NCBI RefSeq assembly: GCF_014692495.1
Contig: NZ_JACOIJ010000003.1
Span: 1-64,000 of the forward strand
Reading direction: 5' to 3'
Length of the DNA stretch: 64,000 nt
DNA from: Sphingobacterium litopenaei
GTDB lineage: Bacteria > Bacteroidota > Bacteroidia > Sphingobacteriales > Sphingobacteriaceae
How positions within the stretch are numbered: position 1 is the stretch's first letter; every line of letters begins with the position of its first letter. Positions 1-8,713 of the stretch are shown in pieces. The position numbers and the translations under genes were made by a program. The notes beneath the pieces were generated by a model, which was given only the letters and a program-made list of their open reading frames with translations, did no database searches and had not been told where the DNA came from.

Positions 1-68
1 CAAAATTGGGCAATTTAAACTATTCTAAAAGTAATATAGAGGGTATAATTTGACTTTAAAACAGAAAA

Positions 69-89
69 CTTATCTAGAAGCTAGATAAG
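69..89. other. Perfect inverted repeat (hairpin)
   Basis: Nine-base arms CTTATCTAG and CTAGATAAG flank an AAG loop. No T-run follows on either strand, so it is not a typical intrinsic terminator. It lies just upstream of an AAGGAGGT box and a six-codon reading frame. The rest of positions 1-237 shows no gene. Confidence 0.45.
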
Positions 90-237
90 GAGGTATATTA
101 TATGTCTAAAATTTTTATTTAGGACACCTGTGGTTGATTTTAATAAATTTCACTAACTAATGTAGAAAATATTCTACAATTTGAACTACAAAGAAATTTA
201 AGTTCATATTTGGAAAATAAGATTTGAGTTTTTAAAA

Positions 238-1053
238 TTATTTATTTTGAATTTCCAACTTGGCATTTATTTTAGATGCTTTTATATAAGAAGCGTCCAT
301 ATAAAAATTTTTATGTTGATGAGATTTTAAAGCTTGTTTCCAAGTGTTTAAATCAACTTCTTGGTCATTGATATATAGGTTAAAGATGCTGGAGTCAATA
401 TTATTTAGCTTTGATATAATTTCTTCGGAATACATTCGATTACCTTCATTCTCTTTTATAATAATCGTGGGTTGTTTAGTGTCATTTCCTAATAAGGCTT
501 GGGATTGTTTAAGATCCAAAATCATGATTTGATCCAAATAAATTCCATCTGCTATATACCAAATTTTATTTGTAGGAAGAATCTTACCTTCATGAATAAC
601 TTTTGCTTGTCTCAAATTAGCATTAGTAGCAATAGGAGCTTTAAAAGTTACCGTTAGCTTACATTTCATATTAGTAGTTATACCATCTCTCATCCCAGGA
701 TTCCACATTCCAGCTTCTCTCAGAATTTTAAAAGCCTCTTTCGTATATGATCTATCGGAACTGTAGACAACTTGCGCATCTTTTACTAGTCCAGCAGATG
801 TTACGTTAAAACTAAGCGTTACTTTTCCTTCTTTTTTACCATATAAAAAAGGCTTTAGTGGAAATCGTTTACTTTCGTAAGCATATTCCGAAAAATTTGA
901 TTTCGAAAAATCACGATGTGAAGGTTCAATGATTTGAGAAATGTGTTTAGTAGAAGTCGATGCTTGTGCATGAGAATAATGGAAATGAGCACAAATTAAA
1001 CTACAGCATAGTAATCCCAGCCTAAATTTCACTAAATGTTTAGCTAATAACAT
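238..1053 (-). CDS. Secreted protein with TonB C-terminal-like domain
   Basis: This 271-residue protein opens with a signal peptide (hydrophobic stretch about residues 9-29, ending HSHAQA). Residues about 75-135 resemble the TonB C-terminal (energy transducer) fold: a GKVTLSF strand, a VKDAQVVYSS strand, a helix with AFKIL and a W-x-PG turn. That domain normally contacts the TonB box of outer membrane receptors. There is no lasting inner-membrane anchor or proline-rich linker, so it is unlikely to be a working TonB. Bacteroidota often carry such stand-alone periplasmic TonB-C proteins of unknown role. The C-terminal half (about 150-271) is unrecognised. The gene stands alone, with no collinear neighbour close by. 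Confidence 0.65.
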   Translation of the reverse strand: MLLAKHLVKFRLGLLCCSLICAHFHYSHAQASTSTKHISQIIEPSHRDFSKSNFSEYAYESKRFPLKPFLYGKKEGKVTLSFNVTSAGLVKDAQVVYSSDRSYTKEAFKILREAGMWNPGMRDGITTNMKCKLTVTFKAPIATNANLRQAKVIHEGKILPTNKIWYIADGIYLDQIMILDLKQSQALLGNDTKQPTIIIKENEGNRMYSEEIISKLNNIDSSIFNLYINDQEVDLNTWKQALKSHQHKNFYMDASYIKASKINAKLEIQNK

Positions 1054-1160
1054 ATATGGTAATAATTCTTGGTAGATATATAGCTACAAAAATGGTTATA
1101 TTTTTTTCTTAGCCTAATACCTAAATATAGGTATTTTTAATTCTTGTTTTATGTTATCCA

Positions 1161-1203
1161 ATAAAAAAACATCACATTCTTACTATTATGAGAATGTGAT
1201 GCT
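1161..1203 (-). terminator. Intrinsic terminator of the aroB operon
   Basis: The arms CATCACATTCT (1170-1180) and AGAATGTGATG (1191-1201) pair perfectly. On the minus strand the stem is followed by a run of seven T. It lies about 30 bases past the stop of the Nudix gene and closes the S4 - aroB - ThuA - Nudix operon. Confidence 0.85.
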
Positions 1204-1232
1204 TATCAAGATTTATTAAAGTATATGTAAAT

Positions 1233-1640
1233 TTATAATTTCAACCAGATTGGTAAAGCAAATTCTTCCAGCAAATGTGCCAATTGCATTTCTTTATATT
1301 CTTCTTTCTTAACAAATCTTACTTCAGCAAGTTCTGCATGTGCGATTGGAAGCGATTCTAATGCTGTTTGCAATAAAAATATATTTCCTTGTACTATGGT
1401 GTTTTCTTCATTAACAGCCTCCGTTTCGTGCTGCCCCAAATACTTGAAGTCTGTTTCTTTAAACTCCAAATTAAGCTCCTCTTTTATTTCACGAAGTAAG
1501 GTCTGAATATAAGTCTCATTATGCTCTACCTTCCCTCCTGGCAACATATAAAATTTTGATTTGTGTTTACGTACTACTAATAATTCTTTATTCGCATTTA
1601 AAAGTAAAGCAGAAGCTATAATAATTTTTTTTGTAGACAT
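1233..1640 (-). CDS. Nudix hydrolase
   Basis: This 135-residue cytoplasmic protein carries a complete Nudix box at about residues 35-57 (G-G-K-V-E, then R-E-I-x-E-E-L), the metal-binding helix that hydrolyses nucleoside diphosphate-X bonds. The MLPGGKVE lead-in resembles MutT/ADP-ribose-type members, but substrate cannot be told from sequence. It is the last gene of a minus-strand operon, 16 bases after the ThuA-like gene, and is followed by a strong terminator. Length is normal for a single-domain Nudix enzyme. Confidence 0.88.
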   Translation of the reverse strand: MSTKKIIIASALLLNANKELLVVRKHKSKFYMLPGGKVEHNETYIQTLLREIKEELNLEFKETDFKYLGQHETEAVNEENTIVQGNIFLLQTALESLPIAHAELAEVRFVKKEEYKEMQLAHLLEEFALPIWLKL

Positions 1641-1656
1641 TACAATAAGTCTGTGG

Positions 1657-2376
1657 TTATTTAATTTTCAAAGCGTATTTGATTCCGCCTATTATATGTT
1701 TTTGAAATAATTCAGAATCGTAGGATTCATTTGTATGGCCTAAACCGGTATAAAAAGCCCTTCCTCCATCATACTCCTGAAACCAAGCAATCGGATGGAA
1801 TTTCCCCATTTTTCCACCTTTATAAGACGATTCATCCAAAGCCATTAATATATGAAGACCAGGTTTAACATCCTTGAAATCATACCATTCGTCGCGATGA
1901 ATCCAGGTTTTTGGAAGATGTTTTGTAGAAATATGTTTTCGATTTTCCACCTGAATATGGGCTTCTTGAACAGCTGGGTGACTTACAAAATAGCCTCCAA
2001 CTAATGCGCCATACCATGGCCAATTGTATTCTGTATCAGACGCTGCATGAATGCCAACATAGCCTTTGCCTGATTGAATAAAACGTTGAAAATTCTGTTT
2101 TTGTGTTTCATCCAGAACATCACCAGTCGTATTCAAAAAGATAACCGCATCATATTTTTTCAAACTGTCAGCATGAAAATGCACAGCGTCTTCAGTATGC
2201 AGATAATTAATGTTATTATCCGCTAATAACTTGGACACGGTTTTAACTCCTTTTGGAATACTTTCATGTCTAAAACCCGTGGTCTTTGAAAAGATTAATA
2301 CAGATTTGCTCTTTTGAGCGGAAGCAAATGTCATAGTTGCCATCATAATTAGCACTAATGAATACAGTTTTCTCAT
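1657..2376 (-). CDS. Secreted ThuA-like domain protein
   Basis: This 239-residue protein has a signal peptide (MRKLYSLVLIMMATMTFASAQ) and is otherwise one ThuA-like domain, a glutamine-amidotransferase-related fold. Family marks are VLIFSKTTGFRHESIP near the N-terminus, FLNTTGDVLDETQ, GYVGIHAASDTEYNWPWYGALVGGYF, HRDEWYDF and the FYTGLGHTNES end. ThuA proteins are linked to trehalose or other sugar metabolism, but secreted Bacteroidota members have no settled reaction. It sits 9 bases after aroB and 16 bases before the Nudix gene, so it is co-transcribed with a shikimate enzyme to which it has no obvious link. Confidence 0.85.
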   Translation of the reverse strand: MRKLYSLVLIMMATMTFASAQKSKSVLIFSKTTGFRHESIPKGVKTVSKLLADNNINYLHTEDAVHFHADSLKKYDAVIFLNTTGDVLDETQKQNFQRFIQSGKGYVGIHAASDTEYNWPWYGALVGGYFVSHPAVQEAHIQVENRKHISTKHLPKTWIHRDEWYDFKDVKPGLHILMALDESSYKGGKMGKFHPIAWFQEYDGGRAFYTGLGHTNESYDSELFQKHIIGGIKYALKIK

Positions 2377-2385
2377 TTTTATGGT

Positions 2386-3465
2386 TTATAATTTATAATA
2401 TAATTGGGCTGCCTCAATATAATAATCTAGAGCAGATTTAATATCTTGTTCGTCTATATATACGTTATAAGTACAGTCACCTATTTCTTTTAATAAAGCA
2501 AAACCAATCTTATTGTCTTCATTCTTTTTATCATTTTTCATCAGTTCTAAGAATGAATCATAAAACTCTGCTGAATAAACGTATTGTGGATATTTAGAAA
2601 GAAATGTATTCGTTATATCATTTAATGATTCTTCCGATAAGCCTGTGAATTTATAAGACATCCAAGCCTCACAGATCATTCCAATAGCAATTGCTTCACC
2701 ATGCAATAAGGGATTTGCATCGTTGTACAAAGAGTAACCTTCAATGGCATGACCAATAGTATGACCGAAGTTCAAAATCTTACGTAAACCTTTTTCTGTA
2801 GGATCCTGTGTGATTACATTATTCTTGATCTGAACAGATTTATAGATCAAATCTGCTGGTACATTATTTATATCAACAGATTTGCAAGTTTCATACAAAT
2901 CTTTATCTTGAATCAATCCATGTTTAATGATTTCTGCAAAACCTGCAACTAACTGCCTTTCATCTAATGTCTTTAAGAATTCCGTACTTATAAATACAGC
3001 TTGGGGTTGGGTAAATGTTCCGATGATATTTTTAACGTTATCTAAATCTATTCCCGTCTTACCTCCAACAGAAGCATCAACTTGAGACAATAACGTAGTT
3101 GGGATTTGAATAAAATCGATACCTCTTTTGAATGTTGAAGCAGCAAACCCGCCCATATCAGTTACCACGCCGCCTCCAAGATTAATCATCAGAGCTTTGC
3201 GATCAGCGCCAAAATCCAACATTGTTTTCCATACTCCAATACAGAAATCAATATTTTTGTTTTCCTCTCCAGGATCGACTTCTATAATATCATAATGGAT
3301 TAAATCAGGAATAGCATTTTGTAATACAGGTAAGCAATTATCATTGGTATTTCTGTCTACCAAAACCAAAATTTGCGAGTATCCGCGTGCTTCAATAAAT
3401 GGTAAAAGTGATTCTAAATTTTCTTCGAAATATACGTTGTATCCTAAACTTTGGATTGGTTGCAT
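2386..3465 (-). CDS. aroB: 3-dehydroquinate synthase
   Basis: AroB converts DAHP to 3-dehydroquinate, the second step of the shikimate pathway, using NAD and a divalent metal in the cytoplasm. The 359-residue protein shows the family marks GGGVVTDMGGFAASTFKRG (NAD binding), PTTLLSQVDASVGGKTGID, the metal ligands in AGFAEIIKHGLI, and the histidines of LNFGHTIGHAIE and LLHGEAIAIGM. Length is normal and the ATG start gives a complete N-terminus. It is the second gene of a minus-strand operon, 48 bases downstream of the S4-domain gene. Confidence 0.96.
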   Translation of the reverse strand: MQPIQSLGYNVYFEENLESLLPFIEARGYSQILVLVDRNTNDNCLPVLQNAIPDLIHYDIIEVDPGEENKNIDFCIGVWKTMLDFGADRKALMINLGGGVVTDMGGFAASTFKRGIDFIQIPTTLLSQVDASVGGKTGIDLDNVKNIIGTFTQPQAVFISTEFLKTLDERQLVAGFAEIIKHGLIQDKDLYETCKSVDINNVPADLIYKSVQIKNNVITQDPTEKGLRKILNFGHTIGHAIEGYSLYNDANPLLHGEAIAIGMICEAWMSYKFTGLSEESLNDITNTFLSKYPQYVYSAEFYDSFLELMKNDKKNEDNKIGFALLKEIGDCTYNVYIDEQDIKSALDYYIEAAQLYYKL

Positions 3466-3513
3466 GATCTTATTTTATGAGTTGATATTATACGGGTTAA
3501 AGATAGAAAAATA

Positions 3514-3720
3514 TTAGATGATTTGGACTCTCATACCTTCAAATTCAACGATATCACCTTTGCGCACTTTTAATCTTTTACGATAATCTACTTCACCGTT
3601 GTATTTCACTAAACCTTCATCCACCATACGCTGAGCCATCCCGCCGTGCTCTACCCAATTCAAAGCTTTGAGCAATTGAATCATGGGAATAAATTCTCCT
3701 TCTAAATTGAATGTTTGCAT
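3514..3720 (-). CDS. Small S4-type RNA-binding protein (YbcJ-like)
   Basis: This 68-residue protein consists of one S4 domain of the YbcJ family. Marks are FIPMIQLLKALNWVEHGGMAQRMVDEGLV followed by the basic strand YRKRLKVRKGD and VEFEG. S4 domains bind structured RNA, and stand-alone copies are usually tied to ribosomes or rRNA processing. The ATG at 3720 is preferred over the in-frame TTG at 3726 because the MQTFNLEGE start matches the family. It is the first gene of the aroB operon, and a minus 7 box lies just upstream. Confidence 0.85.
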   Translation of the reverse strand: MQTFNLEGEFIPMIQLLKALNWVEHGGMAQRMVDEGLVKYNGEVDYRKRLKVRKGDIVEFEGMRVQII

Positions 3721-3723
3721 AAA

Positions 3724-3731
3724 CAAAAATA
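3724..3731 (-). promoter_or_regulatory. Candidate minus 7 box for the S4-aroB operon
   Basis: On the minus strand this reads TATTTTTG and matches the Bacteroidota consensus TANNTTTG. A second copy lies at 3735-3742. Both are only 4-15 bases from the start codon, and no clear TTTG minus 33 element was found. Confidence 0.35.
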
Positions 3732-3795
3732 CACCAAAAATATACCAATTCTATCCATATCGACTTAAAAAGTTCAAAATATATTAATTATAGTC

Positions 3796-3803
3796 TACTT
3801 TTG
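3796..3803 (+). promoter_or_regulatory. Candidate minus 7 box for proline dehydrogenase
   Basis: TACTTTTG matches TANNTTTG exactly and lies 21 bases upstream of the ATG at 3825, in the divergent gap with the aroB operon. A convincing minus 33 TTTG is not visible. Confidence 0.45.
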
Positions 3804-3824
3804 TTTGTATAAGAATTATAGAAG

Positions 3825-5015
3825 ATGGCCTTGCAAAATACCTTATTGAATTTTGAAAATACAGAGATAGCATTTAAAAATAAAAGTGATAAAGACCTTG
3901 AAAGAGCATACTGGCTTTTTAAGATGGTCGCTTCCAATACACTCATCAAAATCGGAACACCTATCACTAATTTTTCCTTAAATATTGGTCTTCCTATTCA
4001 GGGAATTATTAGAAATACAATCTATAAACAATTTTGTGGTGGCGAAACGATTCAAGGCTGTGCTCCTGCTATTGCCGAACTAGGCAAAGGTAATGTCACG
4101 ACTATTTTGGATTATTCTGTTGAAGGCGAAGAATCAGAAGAAAGTTTTGATGCGTGTTGTCAAGAAGTATTAGAAAGCGTGGCTTACGCTAAGACAAATA
4201 AATTAATTTCTTTCTGTGTATTTAAACCAACAGGTGTAGGGAGATTCGATTTATTAGCTAAAATTGATGCTAAAGAAACATTATCTGATGCGGAAAAAGC
4301 TGAATTTACAAAATTGTTAAAACGTTGTGATGCGATTTGTAAAGCTTGCTATGAAGCTGGAATTCCTGTTCTGGTAGATGCTGAACATTCTTGGATACAA
4401 GATACCATTGATGACATCGCAAGAGAATTAATGGAACGCTACAACAAAGAAAGACCTATAGTATATAACACGTATCAATTATACAGACACGATAAATTAG
4501 CTTCGCTAAAAGTGGATTTGGCATATGCTAAACAACAAGGTTTCTATTTAGGGGCTAAAATCGTACGCGGAGCTTATATGGAAATCGAGCGCGAGAGAGC
4601 TGCTGAAATGGGCTACCCTTCTCCTATTCAACCGAACAAACAATCGGCTGATATAGATTACAATGAAGCTATCTTATTCTGTCTGGAAAATATTGACCGT
4701 ATAGGTTTTATGGCTGGCACCCATAATGATCAAAGCAGTATGCTATTGGCTACAGAAATGGACAAACGAGGTATTCCGCACAATCATCCGCACGTCTTCT
4801 TTGCACAATTGTTAGGTATGTCTGATAATTTATCTTTCAATCTAGGTGCAGCGGGATACAATGTGGCGAAATATATGCCATATGGTCCTGTAAAAGCTGT
4901 TATGCCTTATTTATTCCGAAGAGCCCAAGAAAACACTTCAGCTGCAGGACAAACTGGTAGAGAATTGAGCTTAATCATAAAGGAAAAACAACGACGTAAA
5001 TTGTTAAAAAAATAA
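3825..5015 (+). CDS. Proline dehydrogenase (monofunctional)
   Basis: This FAD enzyme oxidises L-proline to pyrroline-5-carboxylate. The 396-residue protein is a single PRODH (beta-alpha)8 barrel without the P5C dehydrogenase half found in PutA. Family marks are the VSGxxG-less Bacteroidota N-terminus, VDAEHSWIQD, YNTYQLYRHDK, GAKIVRGAYMEIERERA, GTHNDQS, and the C-terminal GAAGYNVAKYMPYGPVKAVMPYLFRRAQENTS with the substrate-binding arginines. It probably stands alone or is co-transcribed with the HAD gene behind it, although a hairpin terminator separates them. Confidence 0.92.
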   Translation: MALQNTLLNFENTEIAFKNKSDKDLERAYWLFKMVASNTLIKIGTPITNFSLNIGLPIQGIIRNTIYKQFCGGETIQGCAPAIAELGKGNVTTILDYSVEGEESEESFDACCQEVLESVAYAKTNKLISFCVFKPTGVGRFDLLAKIDAKETLSDAEKAEFTKLLKRCDAICKACYEAGIPVLVDAEHSWIQDTIDDIARELMERYNKERPIVYNTYQLYRHDKLASLKVDLAYAKQQGFYLGAKIVRGAYMEIERERAAEMGYPSPIQPNKQSADIDYNEAILFCLENIDRIGFMAGTHNDQSSMLLATEMDKRGIPHNHPHVFFAQLLGMSDNLSFNLGAAGYNVAKYMPYGPVKAVMPYLFRRAQENTSAAGQTGRELSLIIKEKQRRKLLKK

Positions 5016-5052
5016 AATAATGGCTGTATATTTACAGCCATTATTTGTTTAC
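5015..5052 (+). terminator. Intrinsic terminator after proline dehydrogenase
   Basis: The arms AAATAATGGCTGTA (5015-5028) and TACAGCCATTATTT (5033-5046) pair perfectly around a four-base loop, with T-rich sequence after them. The left arm begins at the last base of the stop codon. Confidence 0.8.
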
Positions 5053-5073
5053 AGCTATTACCTAAACTATTAA

Positions 5074-5679
5074 ATGAGTATACAAGAAAAATTCCATAAA
5101 CTACAAACTATTGCTGAACCTTATGAAGCTTTATTATTTGATGTAGATGGAACATTAGCAGACAATATACATGCACACAAAGCCGCTTATGTTGCGGTTT
5201 CAAAAGAATATGGTGTAGACCTAGATCCTGATTTAATTGATGAAACAGCGGGCTGGCCTACCGTAGCAGTTGCACGTGAGGTGTGCAAAAGATATAATGT
5301 GGAATTTGACGTGGAAGCCTATTCGAAACGTAAATCTCAGATTTTTATAGAAGAATTTATTCAACAAACAGAACCCGTAGAATACGTACGACAAGTTCTT
5401 TTTGAAAATGTTGGTAAAAAGAAAATTGGAATAGTATCAGGAGGAAGTCGTTCTACTCTAAACATTACTTTGCAGGTTATCGATGTCACGGGTAAATATG
5501 AAGCGATGGTATGTGCGGGTGATACCAAAAATGGTAAACCTTCACCAGAACCGTTTCTTCTGTGCGCTGAACAATTAGGTGTAGATCCGAAAAAATGCTT
5601 AGTTTTTGAAGATGGCGATCCAGGTGTCCAAGGTGCTATTGCTGCAGGTATGGGCTGGGTTCGTATTGATCAAATTTAA
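5074..5679 (+). CDS. HAD-family phosphatase (beta-phosphoglucomutase-like)
   Basis: This 201-residue cytoplasmic hydrolase has the HAD motif I FDVDGTLADN (Asp23 nucleophile, Asp25), motif II IVSGGSRS, and the GKPSPEPF / FEDGDPGVQGAIAAGM ends of motifs III and IV. The cap sits after motif I, as in subfamily I (phosphoglycolate phosphatase or beta-phosphoglucomutase-like). Substrate is unknown. FEDGDPG in place of the common FEDSxxG is a mild departure. It converges with the next gene with only 13 bases between stops. Confidence 0.88.
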   Translation: MSIQEKFHKLQTIAEPYEALLFDVDGTLADNIHAHKAAYVAVSKEYGVDLDPDLIDETAGWPTVAVAREVCKRYNVEFDVEAYSKRKSQIFIEEFIQQTEPVEYVRQVLFENVGKKKIGIVSGGSRSTLNITLQVIDVTGKYEAMVCAGDTKNGKPSPEPFLLCAEQLGVDPKKCLVFEDGDPGVQGAIAAGMGWVRIDQI

Positions 5680-5692
5680 TTGTTTATCTCTG

Positions 5693-7030
5693 CTAAAAAG
5701 TTGTAATAATCTTTATACCGCTATTGGTATAATCTAAATCGGATTTACGGAATTGTCCTAATGGTACTTTCACAAACGGTTCGAGTGATAAAGACATTTT
5801 ATTGTTGATATTCACTTTTTTACCTATTGAAAAATTAGCAAAACCATTAAATCCATTTGGATTTACATTGTCTTGAACTGATTTTACCGTCTTCACTTCT
5901 GCTTTATTCAAACTTTGAGCAGCGCCTGGTATAAGTGAAGCTTTATCTTGAAGAGATATTATACCCGCATTTTCAATATATTGTGCTTCTCGTTGTTGAT
6001 TAATAATAGCAGAATATGACACTCCTGCAGAAGAATAAAAGCCTTTATTGAAAGTATACGTAATATCTAACGGAATCTCTAAAGCTTCAACTTTTCCCAT
6101 TACCGCGTTGACATTCGGCAAGATCATTTGTTGTTTGCTTGCATACGCATTCTCCGTAATGAGAGAGTTGTTTGGAGCACTTTCCATATTAATCATCTCC
6201 GCATTTGACATTTCCATTGGATCTTTCATCACGCCAACAGAATATGAATTATAAGATGTTCCAGTACGTAAACTTATTTTATTTGTTAATGCATAAGAAA
6301 CTAAGAAGCCTGCACCTACATCAAATTTATCCGAAGTACGGTGAGGAGATACATATAAACCTAGTTGGAATTTATCCCCCAATGACATTTTGCTTGATGG
6401 CTTTAAGTTATCTCCATCTGAATTGAAGCCTAGATTTGCCGTCTGATGAGCCATGGCAGACACAGATGGATTCACAATTGTGGTAGATGGCGTTTGTTCA
6501 ATAAACGGTTTATAAGGTAATACTTCTGTTGTGATAGTCTTCAATTGAGCTATTGAATTTTCATTCACGTCATTAGCTAATAAATCAGATTCATTTATTC
6601 CCTCTATAGTAGAAATGTGGGTTAGTTTGGCTTCTGTTGAATTATTTGAATTTGGTATGGATGTAAGAAGATTATTATCTAAGTGTGCAGACGCCTCAGC
6701 TAATCGTATTTCGAACTCATTTTGATTTTGTACATCTTCTCTAGGATCCGAATTTACATCCAAGCTATTCGAAGAAGCTATTTGTGTTTCAATCGAAGGA
6801 TTCGAAGAAGTATTTTGCGTTTGATACAAATACAAAGAAACACCCAATACCATAATACCTGCGGCCGCTATAGAGGCAAGCCTTCTAAAAGGCAGAACCT
6901 TGACACCTGAAGCATTCGTAACATTCCCTTGCTGCGCCGCAAATCTTTCCCATGCTCCCTCACGATAAGGAAGTTCTTGAGAAGCTTTCAATTTAGCCTT
7001 AATATCTTCTATTAAATCTTTATTATTCAT
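5693..7030 (-). CDS. Anti-sigma-like membrane protein with C-terminal barrel-like domain
   Basis: This 445-residue protein lies 12 bases downstream of the ECF sigma gene. Residues 1-47 form a soluble charged N-terminus (EDIKAKLKASQ, REGAWERFAAQQG) like the cytoplasmic part of Bacteroidota anti-sigma factors. Residues about 51-68 are one membrane helix. Then comes a long Asn/Ser/Thr-rich linker to about residue 210. The rest alternates polar and hydrophobic strands (KFQLGLYVSPHR, VGAGFLVSYALTNKISLRTG, FYSSAGVSYSAI, FANFSIGKKVNI) and ends in an aromatic-terminated strand, like a small outer membrane beta-barrel. Role is inferred: hold the sigma factor and sense the periplasm or envelope. Confidence 0.7.
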   Translation of the reverse strand: MNNKDLIEDIKAKLKASQELPYREGAWERFAAQQGNVTNASGVKVLPFRRLASIAAAGIMVLGVSLYLYQTQNTSSNPSIETQIASSNSLDVNSDPREDVQNQNEFEIRLAEASAHLDNNLLTSIPNSNNSTEAKLTHISTIEGINESDLLANDVNENSIAQLKTITTEVLPYKPFIEQTPSTTIVNPSVSAMAHQTANLGFNSDGDNLKPSSKMSLGDKFQLGLYVSPHRTSDKFDVGAGFLVSYALTNKISLRTGTSYNSYSVGVMKDPMEMSNAEMINMESAPNNSLITENAYASKQQMILPNVNAVMGKVEALEIPLDITYTFNKGFYSSAGVSYSAIINQQREAQYIENAGIISLQDKASLIPGAAQSLNKAEVKTVKSVQDNVNPNGFNGFANFSIGKKVNINNKMSLSLEPFVKVPLGQFRKSDLDYTNSGIKIITTF

Positions 7031-7042
7031 TATATGTAGATA

Positions 7043-7720
7043 TTAACCAACTTTTATTTTGTTCAACATTTCAAATTGTTCTTGATACAACATTCTCAAT
7101 CTTGCCTTTGCACGAGTGAGATAAGTTCTACATGTACTATCAGGAATGTTCAATTGCTTACTGATTTCATCGTGTGAATAACCTTCAATCTCATACAGAT
7201 TAAAAATCATCCGTTGAATTTCAGGTAATTTATTCAGTAACTTCAGAATATCATTAACCTCCAAATTACTTGAGATAGCGACGCTATTATTTTCTATTTC
7301 TAGTTCATTGATATCATCAATATCTAATGTAACTTTTTGTGCACGAAGTTTATCGATAGATGTATTCACAGTAATCCGCGCTATCCAACCTTTAAAAGAT
7401 TTCTCTAAGGCATTCTCATCTTCTAAAATTTCGAAATTAGATAACTTTCTGAAAATTTTAACGAAGCTCTCATTGACGATATCTTCAGCTTCCATTTCAT
7501 TTTTGACATAGCGCAAAGACACAGCCATCATATATCCGTAGAAACGTTTATACAAAAATGATTGACTGCGTTCGGTTTTGTGTGCGAGACAATCCTCCAG
7601 AGCTGACTTCAAGGTCAGTGGACTATTTCTTTTGAAATATCTGGAAACTATACTCACTCTTGTATATGAACTTGGTCTATTTTCTAGTTCTAAAGTTAAA
7701 GAATTATTATTGATAACCAC
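7043..7720 (-). CDS. ECF-type RNA polymerase sigma factor
   Basis: This 225-residue protein has sigma region 2 (FYGYMMAVSLRYVKNEMEAEDIVNESFVKIFRKL) and region 4 (LPEIQRMIFNLYEIEGYSHDEISKQLNIPDSTCRTYLTRAKARLR), the two domains of group 4 sigma factors that recognise minus 10 and minus 35 elements. The first 40 or so residues are an N-terminal extension not typical of the family. The start is GTG at 7720, and no ATG occurs in frame before region 2. The putative anti-sigma gene follows after 12 bases, as is usual for such pairs. Confidence 0.9.
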   Translation of the reverse strand: MVINNNSLTLELENRPSSYTRVSIVSRYFKRNSPLTLKSALEDCLAHKTERSQSFLYKRFYGYMMAVSLRYVKNEMEAEDIVNESFVKIFRKLSNFEILEDENALEKSFKGWIARITVNTSIDKLRAQKVTLDIDDINELEIENNSVAISSNLEVNDILKLLNKLPEIQRMIFNLYEIEGYSHDEISKQLNIPDSTCRTYLTRAKARLRMLYQEQFEMLNKIKVG

Positions 7721-7853
7721 GAATCTATGTCATTATGTGGGTATAACGGTTAAAAAATTGAATATGCTACATCTTATTTAAAAATAAATTTTTAAAGTTT
7801 TGGGAGTTGATTTGAAGGCAATAAATGCTTAAATTTAATAGAAAGGAAGAGTT

Positions 7854-8705
7854 ATGAAAAACATACTATTGCCTACAGATTATTCTGAACATGCAAACAA
7901 TGCTTTCTTTTATGCATTGAACCTCGCCAATAAATTTGGAGTAAAACTTTATGTTTTATTTTCCTATATACCCCCTGTATTATCTTCTGTACACGCTGGC
8001 CAACCCGATATGCTGAGCACCGTATACCAAGAAATAGAAAAGTCACGGTATGAATATGGACAACGAAAAAACAAAGAATTATTTCAGCTCGCTGCCAACG
8101 AAAACATTCATACGGATAATGTACACTTTATATTTGAGCACGGAACAGTGTTGGGTAGTGTAAAAAAAGTTATTTCCGAGACTGAAATAAGTCTTATTGT
8201 AATGGGAGTTCACGGCGTTTCGGGATTCAATGGTGAATTTATGGGAAGCAATACCACTACAGTAATTCGTAATGTTACATTACCAGTTTTAGTTATACCA
8301 TTACAAGCTAAATACAATCCTATTCGGAAAATTGGATTTACAACTTTATTTAAAGAAAAAGACTTACCTGCATTGACACAAATTGTAGAAATAAGTTCTT
8401 TAGTTAATGCTAAAGTTTATTGTGTAAACGTACAAAATGATTCTAATCATCCTTCTGATGTATTATTGAATGCTGAAAATTGGAACAAAATCTTTGAAGA
8501 CAAAGAATTGGATTTTGTTTTCCTGGAAAAGGAAAATACAGTGGAGGAAACCATAACTCGGTTTATTTTGAATAACGATATTGATGTATTAGCCATAGTT
8601 CGTCGTAACCGAAACTTTTTCGATAGATTAATAAGTACCAGCTTATCTACAAAACTTACTTTTCACGCAGAAATACCTATATTCGTTTTTCATGAAGCGA
8701 AATAG
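7854..8705 (+). CDS. Universal stress protein with two UspA domains
   Basis: This 283-residue protein contains two UspA folds in tandem. The first (residues 1-150) begins MKNILLPTDYSEHANNAFFYAL and has the ATP-binding type signature GVHGVSGFNGEFMGSNTTTVIRN. The second (about 155-283) is degenerate and lacks a clear G-x2-G-x9-G/S/T motif. Such tandem Usp proteins are common in Bacteroidota and are usually induced in stationary phase or under low oxygen. It is the first gene of a three-gene cluster, 8 bases before the next gene. A GGAAGAG stretch precedes the ATG. Confidence 0.9.
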   Translation: MKNILLPTDYSEHANNAFFYALNLANKFGVKLYVLFSYIPPVLSSVHAGQPDMLSTVYQEIEKSRYEYGQRKNKELFQLAANENIHTDNVHFIFEHGTVLGSVKKVISETEISLIVMGVHGVSGFNGEFMGSNTTTVIRNVTLPVLVIPLQAKYNPIRKIGFTTLFKEKDLPALTQIVEISSLVNAKVYCVNVQNDSNHPSDVLLNAENWNKIFEDKELDFVFLEKENTVEETITRFILNNDIDVLAIVRRNRNFFDRLISTSLSTKLTFHAEIPIFVFHEAK

Positions 8706-8713
8706 GTAGAGAT

